DNA of 16,094 bases, taken from contig CABQCB010000017.1 in the NCBI GenBank assembly GCA_902462475.1, forward strand, positions 1 to 16,094. The letters run 5' to 3'. Under the pieces are notes generated by a model that worked only from the letters and a program-made list of their open reading frames with translations, searched no databases and was not told the origin of the DNA. The stretch comes from an uncultured Oscillibacter sp. GTDB taxonomy: Bacteria; Bacillota_A; Clostridia; Oscillospirales; Oscillospiraceae. A program made the translations under genes and the position numbers. Shown here piece by piece: positions 7,512 to 14,164 of this stretch (the stretch's first letter is position 1; each line of letters opens with the position of its first letter).

Positions 7512-10500
7512 CTTTAAAAAGAAAAAAGAGCGGTGGATCGCCGCCGGCCTTGCGGTCGTTCTGCTGGCAGGTTTTCTGTTTCCTGTGCTGGCCTATGCCG
7601 CTGAGACCGTGGACGGCGCCATCCACATCCAGTCCCAGCAGGATCTGCAGATCCTGGCGGAAAACTGCCGGCTGGACACATGGTCCCAGGGCAAGACCGT
7701 GATCCTGGACCGTGACATCACCCTGGATGAAGATGCGCAGGATTTTTTGCCCATCCCCACCTTCGGCGGGACCTTTGAGGGCGGTGGCCACACCATCAAC
7801 GGATTTTCCCTCACCGGGGAGGATTCCAACGCCGGACTGTTTGACACCCTGCAGGAAAGTGCCGTGGTGAGCCGCCTGACCGTGGTGGGTCAGGTGACGC
7901 CAAGCGGTGCCGGTGATACCATCGGCGGCATCGCAGGCACCAACTATGGAAAACTGGTGGACTGCTCGTTTGAAGGGGCGGTGAAAGGAAAGGACACAGT
8001 GGGCGGTCTTGTGGGCGTCAATGAGACCACGGGACAGCTGATCAGCTGCCGCTGTCAGGGCATGGTCACCGGCGAGCACTATGTGGGCGGTATCGTGGGG
8101 CAAAACAGCGGCAGTGTGATCCAGTGCCGCAATGACGGCGACATCAACACCACGGCTGTGGAGGTGTCTGCGGATTTGACGGACCTTTCCCTGCTGGGGA
8201 CCACGGAGAGTGTGCCCGCCGGCACGGATATCGGCGGCATCGCGGGCTTTTCCAGCGGCGTGATCCAAAGCTGCACCAACACGGGCAGTGTGGGCTATGA
8301 GCACATGGGCTACAATGTGGGCGGCATCGCGGGGCGCCAATCCGGCTATCTGGATGGCTGCCGCAACACCGGCACGGTCCAGGGCCGCAAGGATGTGGGC
8401 GGCATCGCCGGACAGCTGGAACCCCAGGTGACCCTTCGGTACAACGAGGATCTGTTGGATCAGCTGTGGGGAAAGCTGGATGCGCTGCAAAGCTTGACAG
8501 ACCGGGCGGCGGACCATGCGCAAGATAGCTCTGGCCTTCTCTCCGATGACTTTGAGGGCCTGTCGGCCGACGTCGGCGACGCAAAGGACGCGATGAGCGG
8601 ACTGAGCGACGCCCTTACCGACTGGGGCAATGAAAATATCGGGCAGATCAACGATGCTTCTGCCCGGCTGTCCTGGGTGATCAGCCGGACGGAGCCCGTT
8701 TTGGACAGGGTTTCAAAGTCGATCTCGCATTTGCAGACGGTATCAGAGCTGCTGGAGAGTGCAGCGGACGAGGTGGATACGGCGGACGAACAGGGAGCAG
8801 CGGCCGCTGAGGAATTGGGGCAGGCATCCCGGGAGCTGCAGGAGGCGTTCAGGCACGCGGAGAACTGCGCCGGACATCTGGGCACGGCGCTGGAGCTTGC
8901 CGGGAAGATGCTGGGCGGAGATGAGAGCGAAGAGACGACCGGCGAACTCCTGGACGAGCTGAACGCCGCGCGGGAGGACGCGCAAAGTGCAAAGACGGCG
9001 CTGGGCAGCGCTCTGTCCCACGCCGATACTGCGCGCGGATATCTGGAGAAGATGGGAGATACCGGCGCCGGAGCGCTGGAGGACGTGACGGATGCGGCGG
9101 AGCCGCTGGACCGTGCGCTGGCTTCTCTGGAAAAAGCGGTGGACGAGATGGGTGAGATCGTGGAAACGCTGGCGGATGAGCCGGCCATCTCCTTTTCCCC
9201 GGTGGACAGCAGCGTGACCAGCCAGGGGGATGCGCTGGACGCGGCGCTGTCCCGGATGATCGACAATGCCAACCGCATGAGCAGCAATCTCACCGCTGCG
9301 TCCGATACCCTTCTGGATGATGTGCGCGCCATCAACGACCAGCTGGGCGCCATCACGGACCTGCTGCAAGAAGCGGTGGAGGATGCCAAAAACAAGGACG
9401 CTGAGGATCCCATTGAGGATGTCTCAGACGAGGCTTCCAGCGATCCGGCCGCAGGCAAGGTGCTGGGCGCGGTCAACAGCGGCCGGGTGCAGGGCGATTT
9501 GAATGTGGCCGGCATCGTGGGGTCCATGTCGGTGGAATACGATTTTGACCCGGAGGACGATCTGACGGAGGATGGGACCCGGTCACTGGATTTTCAGTAC
9601 AGAACGCTGGCGGTTGTGACGGACTGCATCAATGAAGGCAGCATCGAGGCAAAAAAAGATTATGCCGGCGGCATTGTGGGCCGGATGGATCTGGGGGCGG
9701 TAAAGGCCTGTGAAAGCTACGGGGAAGTGGAGAGCACCGGCGGAGATTATGTGGGCGGCATCGCCGGCATTTGCCGGGCCACCATCCGCGACTGCTATAT
9801 CAAATGCTTCCTGTCCGGCGGAGATTATGTGGGCGGCGTGGCCGGCGCCAGTGAGGACGACACCGTGGTCTCCGGCTGCTACACACTGGTGGAGATCACC
9901 GACGGCGGCCGCTGCACCGGTGCTGTCTGCGGCAACGAGGCCGGTGAATTCTCCAAAAACTACTATGTGTCCGATACCTTGGCAGGCCTGGGCCGCATCA
10001 GCTACGCCGGAAAAGCCGAGCCGATGACCTTTGAGGCGCTGAGCCAGGTGAGCGGCATGCCGGACAAAATGACCCGGTTCACCCTTCGCTTTCTGGTGGA
10101 GGATGAGGAGATCAAATCCTATGAGTTCTCTTACGGAGATTCTTTCGGCCCGGAGGCCTTTCCCGAGATCCCGGTGAAGGATGGGTACTATGCTTCCTGG
10201 GATACACAGGATCTGACGGATCTGCATTTTGATAAGACAGTGACGGCCGAATATGTCCGGTATGTGCTGACACTTTCCTCCGATGCCTCCCGTCCCAGCG
10301 GACGGCCGGTCTTTTTCATGGACGGCGATTTTGACGATGCGGCAGTGCTCACTGTTACCCGGACGGAAGAACCGGAGCAGGTGGACGGCAGAGCGGCGGT
10401 GGAGCAATGGCATCTTTCCTGCTCGGATCCTTCGCAGGAGAGCTATACCGTGCGCTATCTCTCGCCGGACGAGTCTCCAGACGGGTACGCTGTATTCGTC

Positions 10501-12102
10501 CGTGACCAGGATGGATGGCAAAAAGCGTCCTGCTCTGCATTCGGCAGCTATCTGGTCTTTACGGTGGCGGCCGCGGAGGCAGATGTGGCCGTTGTGCCTG
10601 TTGCAAGTGTGTGGCTCAAGATCGTGATCGTGTGCGCCGTGGCGGTGCTGTTGCTGGCGCTGCTGGTCGTGATCCGTCATCACCGCGGCGGAAAAAAGGA
10701 GAAGGCGCCTGCCCTGGGGCACAGTGCCGAGGAAAAAGCGTTGGAAGAAAACGCGGCGGCTCAGCCGGCCAAAAAGAAAAGGAGGCTGGCGGGACTTCTT
10801 ATCCTCGCGCTGGCGGCTGCGGCTGTATGCGCGCTGGTGGGAGGAAAGCTTGGAGCCGCAGCGGACGCCTGCCAACTGCTGCGGGAATTTGCCGAACAGC
10901 CGGAAAGCGCCATGACGCTGTCCATGAGCATCCAGCTGGATGATGCACTGACCAATACAGAGATGGACATCACCCGCACGCAGGTGGAGGGCCATACGGT
11001 CAGCTGTATCCGCAGCAGCGGCATTTCCCTGTATTACGCCGACGGTGCGGTCATGATGGAAAACGGCAGGGCGTTCAAGGTCAGTGAGCTGTATCCGGAC
11101 TATTCGCTGCTGCCGGCACAGACTGCGGAGCTTTTTGAGACCGTCTCCTTTTCCACGAACCGCAGCAACGGAGAGGTGACCTGCCGGCTGACGGCGGAAG
11201 GAGAGAATGCCGGGCGGCTGCTGAAGGTCCTGCTGCCCTATCAGGCAGACGATCTCCCGGATACCCAAAAGCTGACTGTGGAGCTTACATATTCGGGAAA
11301 TGAGATCCTTTCGCTTCGTTTTGCTTCCCAGGGGACCTTGACGGATGACGCAAAGACTGCGTATACCCTGACTGCCGAGCTCAAGCCCAAGAGTGGCGAC
11401 TCGGATTTTGCTGTCCCTGAGGCGGTGAGAGAGACGGTTTGCTCCGGAAATGTGGAAGGAGAGGTCTCCATTTCGGAAGATCTGTTCCGCCTGCTCAGCG
11501 CCTGGACAGTGATGGGGCAGGAGGATTCCTTCACGGCGGATGTGCAGCTGGATGTCGATTGCGGTCCCGTTTCGTTCAGTGAGGGCTTGAAGTACGGCCA
11601 GGCGCTTGCAGAGGGAGAGTCCATCAGCTTTGTCCGCAAGGATGATCTTGCTGTCTATTTTGCGGGAGGGACCTTCTGTGACCAAAACGGCGTCCTGCTG
11701 ACACAGCAGAACAGTGCGCTCGTGGATCGCGCGCACCTGCTGGAGGTGCTCAAGCAGATCTGCCTGAACAGCCAGTTTGACTGCACCGATACCGGAAACG
11801 GCAGCTGGCTGTATACATTGACGCTGGATGAAAGCGCCATGAAGACGGTGGCCTATGCTGCGGCACCCGAAATGGAATCGCTGCCTGTGACACTTGCGTC
11901 GGGCAGCGTGCAGATCACCGTGAGCGGCACGGCCATCCAGGAGATCGAATGCTCCTGCACGGGGGGCCTGGAAGCTTTGGAGGAAGCGGCACCTGTCACA
12001 GTGTCCGTGAACGTACTGTTTGCCCATAACAGTGAATTTGAAATTCCCGGTGCGGTGCAGGACCGGCTGATGCAAGAGGGAGTGATGGATCGTGGCGAAT
12101 AA
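7498..12102 (+). CDS. Giant membrane-anchored extracytoplasmic protein: GLUG solenoid, coiled coil, TM hairpin, tandem C-terminal domains
   Basis: A 1534-residue protein of unknown function. In order: basic N-terminus and hydrophobic signal/anchor (14-34, possible cut after AYA); about 95-312, six GLUG-type units with GGIAG/GGLVG motifs, expected to form a beta-solenoid; about 315-640, a hydrophilic Ala/Leu/Asp/Glu-rich coiled coil; about 654-850, a second set of about five GLUG units; about 861-920, a Flg_new/InlB-like unit with FSYGDSFG and DGYYASW; an Ig-like stretch to 1037; TM1 1039-1060; a basic loop 1061-1096; TM2 1097-1116; then two similar beta-rich domains (about 1124-1310 and 1329-1520). 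Basic residues at both inner ends put the solenoid and the C-terminal domains outside. ATG 7498 is preferred over 7492 because GGAGGAGG sits 6 bases before it. It overlaps the exporter by 14 bases and the kinase-like gene by 11. A scaffold or carrier for the exporter is inferred. Confidence 0.88.
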   Translation: MKRNNFKKKKERWIAAGLAVVLLAGFLFPVLAYAAETVDGAIHIQSQQDLQILAENCRLDTWSQGKTVILDRDITLDEDAQDFLPIPTFGGTFEGGGHTINGFSLTGEDSNAGLFDTLQESAVVSRLTVVGQVTPSGAGDTIGGIAGTNYGKLVDCSFEGAVKGKDTVGGLVGVNETTGQLISCRCQGMVTGEHYVGGIVGQNSGSVIQCRNDGDINTTAVEVSADLTDLSLLGTTESVPAGTDIGGIAGFSSGVIQSCTNTGSVGYEHMGYNVGGIAGRQSGYLDGCRNTGTVQGRKDVGGIAGQLEPQVTLRYNEDLLDQLWGKLDALQSLTDRAADHAQDSSGLLSDDFEGLSADVGDAKDAMSGLSDALTDWGNENIGQINDASARLSWVISRTEPVLDRVSKSISHLQTVSELLESAADEVDTADEQGAAAAEELGQASRELQEAFRHAENCAGHLGTALELAGKMLGGDESEETTGELLDELNAAREDAQSAKTALGSALSHADTARGYLEKMGDTGAGALEDVTDAAEPLDRALASLEKAVDEMGEIVETLADEPAISFSPVDSSVTSQGDALDAALSRMIDNANRMSSNLTAASDTLLDDVRAINDQLGAITDLLQEAVEDAKNKDAEDPIEDVSDEASSDPAAGKVLGAVNSGRVQGDLNVAGIVGSMSVEYDFDPEDDLTEDGTRSLDFQYRTLAVVTDCINEGSIEAKKDYAGGIVGRMDLGAVKACESYGEVESTGGDYVGGIAGICRATIRDCYIKCFLSGGDYVGGVAGASEDDTVVSGCYTLVEITDGGRCTGAVCGNEAGEFSKNYYVSDTLAGLGRISYAGKAEPMTFEALSQVSGMPDKMTRFTLRFLVEDEEIKSYEFSYGDSFGPEAFPEIPVKDGYYASWDTQDLTDLHFDKTVTAEYVRYVLTLSSDASRPSGRPVFFMDGDFDDAAVLTVTRTEEPEQVDGRAAVEQWHLSCSDPSQESYTVRYLSPDESPDGYAVFVRDQDGWQKASCSAFGSYLVFTVAAAEADVAVVPVASVWLKIVIVCAVAVLLLALLVVIRHHRGGKKEKAPALGHSAEEKALEENAAAQPAKKKRRLAGLLILALAAAAVCALVGGKLGAAADACQLLREFAEQPESAMTLSMSIQLDDALTNTEMDITRTQVEGHTVSCIRSSGISLYYADGAVMMENGRAFKVSELYPDYSLLPAQTAELFETVSFSTNRSNGEVTCRLTAEGENAGRLLKVLLPYQADDLPDTQKLTVELTYSGNEILSLRFASQGTLTDDAKTAYTLTAELKPKSGDSDFAVPEAVRETVCSGNVEGEVSISEDLFRLLSAWTVMGQEDSFTADVQLDVDCGPVSFSEGLKYGQALAEGESISFVRKDDLAVYFAGGTFCDQNGVLLTQQNSALVDRAHLLEVLKQICLNSQFDCTDTGNGSWLYTLTLDESAMKTVAYAAAPEMESLPVTLASGSVQITVSGTAIQEIECSCTGGLEALEEAAPVTVSVNVLFAHNSEFEIPGAVQDRLMQEGVMDRGE

Positions 12103-12694
12103 GATCATCTGCATTGGGCGCGAATTCGGCAGCGGCGGCCATGAGATCGCTGTGCGCACGGCGTCCAGGCTGGACATTCGGGTGTATGAAAAGGATCTTT
12201 TTCATCTGGCGTGCCGGTACGGGGAGCTTTCCGAGAAAATGATGGAATCTGCGGACGAAACAGCCACCAATCCCTTTTTGTACCGGACCGTACACGAGGG
12301 AAACTACCATGTCACCCGGGGACTGCCTACCTCGGAGGTGCTGTTTGAACTGCAAAGCCACGAGATCCGCCATATCGCCGGCAGGGAAAGCTGCATTTTC
12401 GTGGGCCGCTGTGCGGACTACGTGCTGCGGGAGGAGGATGTGAAGCTGCTGCGGGTTTTCGTCCGTGCCCCGGTGGAAAAGCGCATTGCGCGCAAGATGC
12501 AGCAGGAAAACCTCACCCGGGAAAAGGCGGTCCGCCTTGTGCGGAAGATGGATAAACAGCGGAAAAAGTACTATGAGTCCTATACCGGCCGCGTTTGGGG
12601 CGCACCGGATGGATGCGACCTGTGCATCGATACCGGTGTCACGGAGTTTGATGCCGCTGTGGACCAGATCTGTGCGGCCTATTCCGCTATGTAG
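12092..12694 (+). CDS. Cytidylate-kinase-like family protein (last gene of the operon)
   Basis: A 200-residue cytoplasmic protein of the Cytidylate_kin2 type (P-loop nucleoside monophosphate kinase relatives). The N-terminal motif CIGREFGSGGHEIA (residues 7-20) occupies the P-loop position but lacks the Walker Lys, as is usual in this family. Further family marks are IFVGRCADYVL in the middle, then RKMDKQRKKYYESYTG and CDLCIDTG in the C-terminal part. Family members are usually assigned as CMP/dCMP kinase-like from sequence, and their true substrate is often unproven. It starts at GTG 12092, which overlaps the preceding gene by 11 bases; GAGGG lies about 11 bases upstream, and no in-frame ATG fits better. 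Coupling to an exporter operon is unexpected. Phosphorylation of a nucleotide or another small substrate linked to the exported molecule is possible, but this is inference. Confidence 0.88.
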   Translation: MANKIICIGREFGSGGHEIAVRTASRLDIRVYEKDLFHLACRYGELSEKMMESADETATNPFLYRTVHEGNYHVTRGLPTSEVLFELQSHEIRHIAGRESCIFVGRCADYVLREEDVKLLRVFVRAPVEKRIARKMQQENLTREKAVRLVRKMDKQRKKYYESYTGRVWGAPDGCDLCIDTGVTEFDAAVDQICAAYSAM

Positions 12695-12706
12695 CCGGAT
12701 CTTTCC

Positions 12707-12732
12707 GGTATGCTGATGAAGATAAGCATACC
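12707..12732 (+). other. Hairpin just after the exporter operon
   Basis: A perfect 7-base stem GGTATGC/GCATACC with a 12-base loop, preceded at 12695-12708 by a smaller CCGGA/TCCGG stem that begins right after the stop codon. There is no T-tract, so it may protect the mRNA 3' end rather than terminate. Confidence 0.4.
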
Positions 12733-12769
12733 ACAGAGGCAGTCCGCCGTCGGACGCCCGGATTTTCCG

Positions 12770-12799
12770 CGTGCGGGTCCAAGCTTCTCCTGCACACCA
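12770..12799 (+). pseudogene. tRNA-like 3' fragment (T-arm and CCA remnant)
   Basis: The bases GTGCGGGTCCAAGC then about 12 bases and CACCAAA resemble the 3' end of the tRNA-Leu at 3876-3905 (GTGTGGGTTCGAGT, then CACCAAA) in order and nearly in spacing. The T loop is altered (TCCAAGC), the T stem pairs poorly and no 5' half is recognisable within 100 bases upstream. It could be a decayed tRNA, an attachment-site remnant or chance. Confidence 0.25.
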
Positions 12800-12802
12800 A
12801 AT

Positions 12803-12838
12803 CGGAGCAAGCGATTCATCGCTTGCTCCGGTTTTTTT
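12803..12838 (+). terminator. Intrinsic terminator of the exporter operon
   Basis: CGGAGCAAGCGAT (12803-12815) pairs with ATCGCTTGCTCCG (12818-12830), a perfect stem, followed by G and seven T (12832-12838). It lies about 110 bases after the kinase-like stop and is the first T-tract terminator downstream of the operon. Confidence 0.93.
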
Positions 12839-12840
12839 GC

Positions 12841-12935
12841 GGCGGTCACCGCGGGGTGTGTCTTCTGTACCTGCGTTTAATAATGAAGGCCGCGGAAAAC
12901 CGGTCCCTCCTGCCGCAGGCGTGCCTGGGTTCTTC
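12841..12935. other. Spacer without recognisable gene
   Basis: The part of the 320-base gap 12695-13014 between the terminator and the next promoter. No reading frame here has a ribosome binding site. A loose inverted repeat (AACC near 12898 against GGGTT near 12927, with CTGCCGCAG between) might be a decayed hairpin, but I see nothing firm. Confidence 0.4.
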
Positions 12936-12964
12936 TGGACAAGCGCGGCGGTTTTTGATACAAT
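12936..12964 (+). promoter_or_regulatory. Strong promoter of the second TetR-type gene
   Basis: TGGACA (12936-12941), a 17-base spacer and TACAAT (12959-12964), with TGa directly before the -10. Each hexamer matches consensus at five of six bases. The predicted start near 12971 gives a leader of about 45 bases. Confidence 0.8.
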
Positions 12965-13014
12965 CATTCCATATTGTTTATGTAGAAATTCGATGGACGC
13001 AGAGGGAACACGCC

Positions 13015-13578
13015 ATGCCCATGGATATGAAAGCCAAAATCGGAGAGACACTCAGTCAGCTGCTTTGCCGCAAACCGCTGGACAAGATCACCGTCAAGGA
13101 ACTGGTGGATACCTGCGGGATCAGCCGGCAGACCTTTTACTATCACTTCCAGGATATCATGGATGTGGTGGAGTGGAACCAGCGCCAGTCGCTCCGGCAG
13201 GCCATCGAGGCCAGCCTGGCCGCGCCTACGGGGCGGGATGCCATCCGGGGGATCGTGGCGGAGACGGTGAAGCGGCGGGAGCAGATCCGGCAGATGCTAT
13301 CCTCCCAGCGGGGCCGGGAGATCGAGCAGCTGCTGGTCAAGGCGGTGAGCACGTACCTGCGGGAGATGCTGCTGGTGAAAGCGCCGGGCTTTACGCTGCC
13401 GCCGGCCGACGTGGAGGCAGCGCTGTGCTTTTACGCCTGCGGCATGGTGGGCATGATGCTCGCGGGCCTGGAGAACAAGCATTTGGATGAGGAGCTGCTG
13501 GCGGACCAGATGCTGCGGCTTTTGTCCGGGGAGATTTCCCTGCGCCCGGCGGATGCCGGCGCGGACGGCACCAAGTGA
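13015..13578 (+). CDS. TetR/AcrR-family transcriptional regulator (paralogue of the one at 3997-4581)
   Basis: A 187-residue regulator. The DNA-binding helix-turn-helix is at about residues 25-45 (KITVKEL, then CGISRQTFYYHF), followed by DIMDVVEW. The C-terminal half is helical with a hydrophobic segment ALCFYACGMVGMMLAGLE (about 142-159), fitting a TetR-type ligand/dimer domain. Of three close in-frame ATGs (13015, 13021, 13027) I chose 13015 because AGAGGGA ends 7 bases before it. The open frame extends upstream to 12823 but across a promoter and terminator. It shares KPLDKIT, EL, CG, RQ, FYYHF and DI with the first regulator. It has its own strong promoter and is followed by a 21-base-pair hairpin. 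Targets may include itself, the ftsH unit downstream or the exporter operon upstream. Confidence 0.9.
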   Translation: MPMDMKAKIGETLSQLLCRKPLDKITVKELVDTCGISRQTFYYHFQDIMDVVEWNQRQSLRQAIEASLAAPTGRDAIRGIVAETVKRREQIRQMLSSQRGREIEQLLVKAVSTYLREMLLVKAPGFTLPPADVEAALCFYACGMVGMMLAGLENKHLDEELLADQMLRLLSGEISLRPADAGADGTK

Positions 13579-13591
13579 ATAAAAAATATAA

Positions 13592-13638
13592 ACAAAGGGC
13601 CGAAAGTGTCAAAATTCTTGACACTTTCGGCCCTTTGT
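13592..13638. terminator. Perfect 21-bp hairpin containing GTGTCAAAATTCTTGACAC
   Basis: Bases 13592-13612 pair perfectly with 13618-13638 around the loop aattc. It begins 13 bases after the TetR-type stop codon. The left flank is A-rich (AATAAAAAATATAAA), which would give a T-tract on the minus strand, but only CTATA follows on the plus strand. It may terminate the TetR transcript by sheer stem strength, block antisense transcription, or serve as an operator. The core is shared with 4656-4671. Confidence 0.6.
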
Positions 13639-13663
13639 CTATACAGGAGAGAAGAACTGACAG

Positions 13664-13692
13664 TGGCCAAATCGCAAGGGGACTGCTATAAA
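13664..13692 (+). promoter_or_regulatory. Probable promoter of the coiled-coil gene-ftsH unit
   Basis: TGGCCA (13664-13669), a 17-base spacer and TATAAA (13687-13692) with TGc before the -10 (extended -10). The predicted start near 13699 leaves a short leader of under 30 bases. Confidence 0.55.
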
Positions 13693-13726
13693 AGTAGCGT
13701 GGACCGCGGAAAGAGAGGTGGATGCC

Positions 13727-14164
13727 ATGGAAGGGACCAACGGACTGTTCTCCGCGAAGCTCAAAGAGCTGGAACGGGAATACGGACAGCTGCAAAGCGG
13801 CCTCCATCATCTGGAGGATGGCCGGGAGGGCGGACAGCGGGAGCTGGATCAGATCTGGCGGGAGTACGAGGAACAGCTGGCACATCTGGAGCGCACGGCC
13901 CGGAGCTGCCGCTCGCCTGCCATGGCCCAGATGGCGGCCTTGCAGCAGGAATACGAACAGAAAATGGAGCGGATCCTGCAAGAGCGCCTGGCGGGATCCG
14001 GTGGAGAGCGGCAGGCGGAGGCGGCGGCGCTCTATGCCGAGTATGCCATTGATTTTGCAGTCCAGGCCATGCGCTATGCGCTGATGGCGGCGCTGACAGC
14101 CGCCCGGCTGCAGGAAAAACTGCGCACGACTGAGGCAGAAGGAGAGAACGATCAGTATGAATGA
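13727..14164 (+). CDS. Small coiled-coil protein co-translated with ftsH
   Basis: A 145-residue protein I do not recognise. Residues about 7-57 and 66-88 are heptad-like, charged helices (SAKLKELEREYGQLQSGL; AALQQEYEQKMERILQERL), predicting a coiled coil. Residues about 95-133 form an Ala-rich amphipathic helix (ALYAEYAIDFAVQAMRYALM) that is not hydrophobic enough to be a sure membrane segment. There is no signal peptide. ATG 13727 follows AGAGAGG by 8 bases; a GTG at 13718 in the same frame lies within that site. The last 8 bases overlap the ftsH start. A cytosolic partner, adaptor or regulator of the FtsH protease is inferred from coupling only. Confidence 0.75.
   Translation: MEGTNGLFSAKLKELEREYGQLQSGLHHLEDGREGGQRELDQIWREYEEQLAHLERTARSCRSPAMAQMAALQQEYEQKMERILQERLAGSGGERQAEAAALYAEYAIDFAVQAMRYALMAALTAARLQEKLRTTEAEGENDQYE

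Noticed and set aside
7921..9930. Repeated GGCGGCATCG-type DNA considered as a DNA repeat or CRISPR-like array
   Set aside because: The repetition follows the GLUG codons (Gly-Gly-Ile-Ala-Gly) at uneven spacing inside one reading frame. It is a protein repeat, not an array.
9583..12177. 864-codon minus-strand frame opposite the giant protein, with similar ones at 6192-7433 and 14487-16049
   Set aside because: Antisense to well-supported coding sequence, without start signals or recognisable domains.
12823..13014. N-terminal extension of the second TetR-type protein back to 12823
   Set aside because: The extension would overlap the terminator T-tract and the strong promoter at 12936-12964. 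The family starts close to the helix-turn-helix and a good ribosome binding site precedes 13015.
13681..13720. T-box-like string GTGGACCGCGG in the leader of the coiled-coil gene
   Set aside because: It resembles the T-box bulge sequence but lacks one base of the conserved stretch. There is no specifier stem, no terminator alternative and no amino-acid-related gene downstream.
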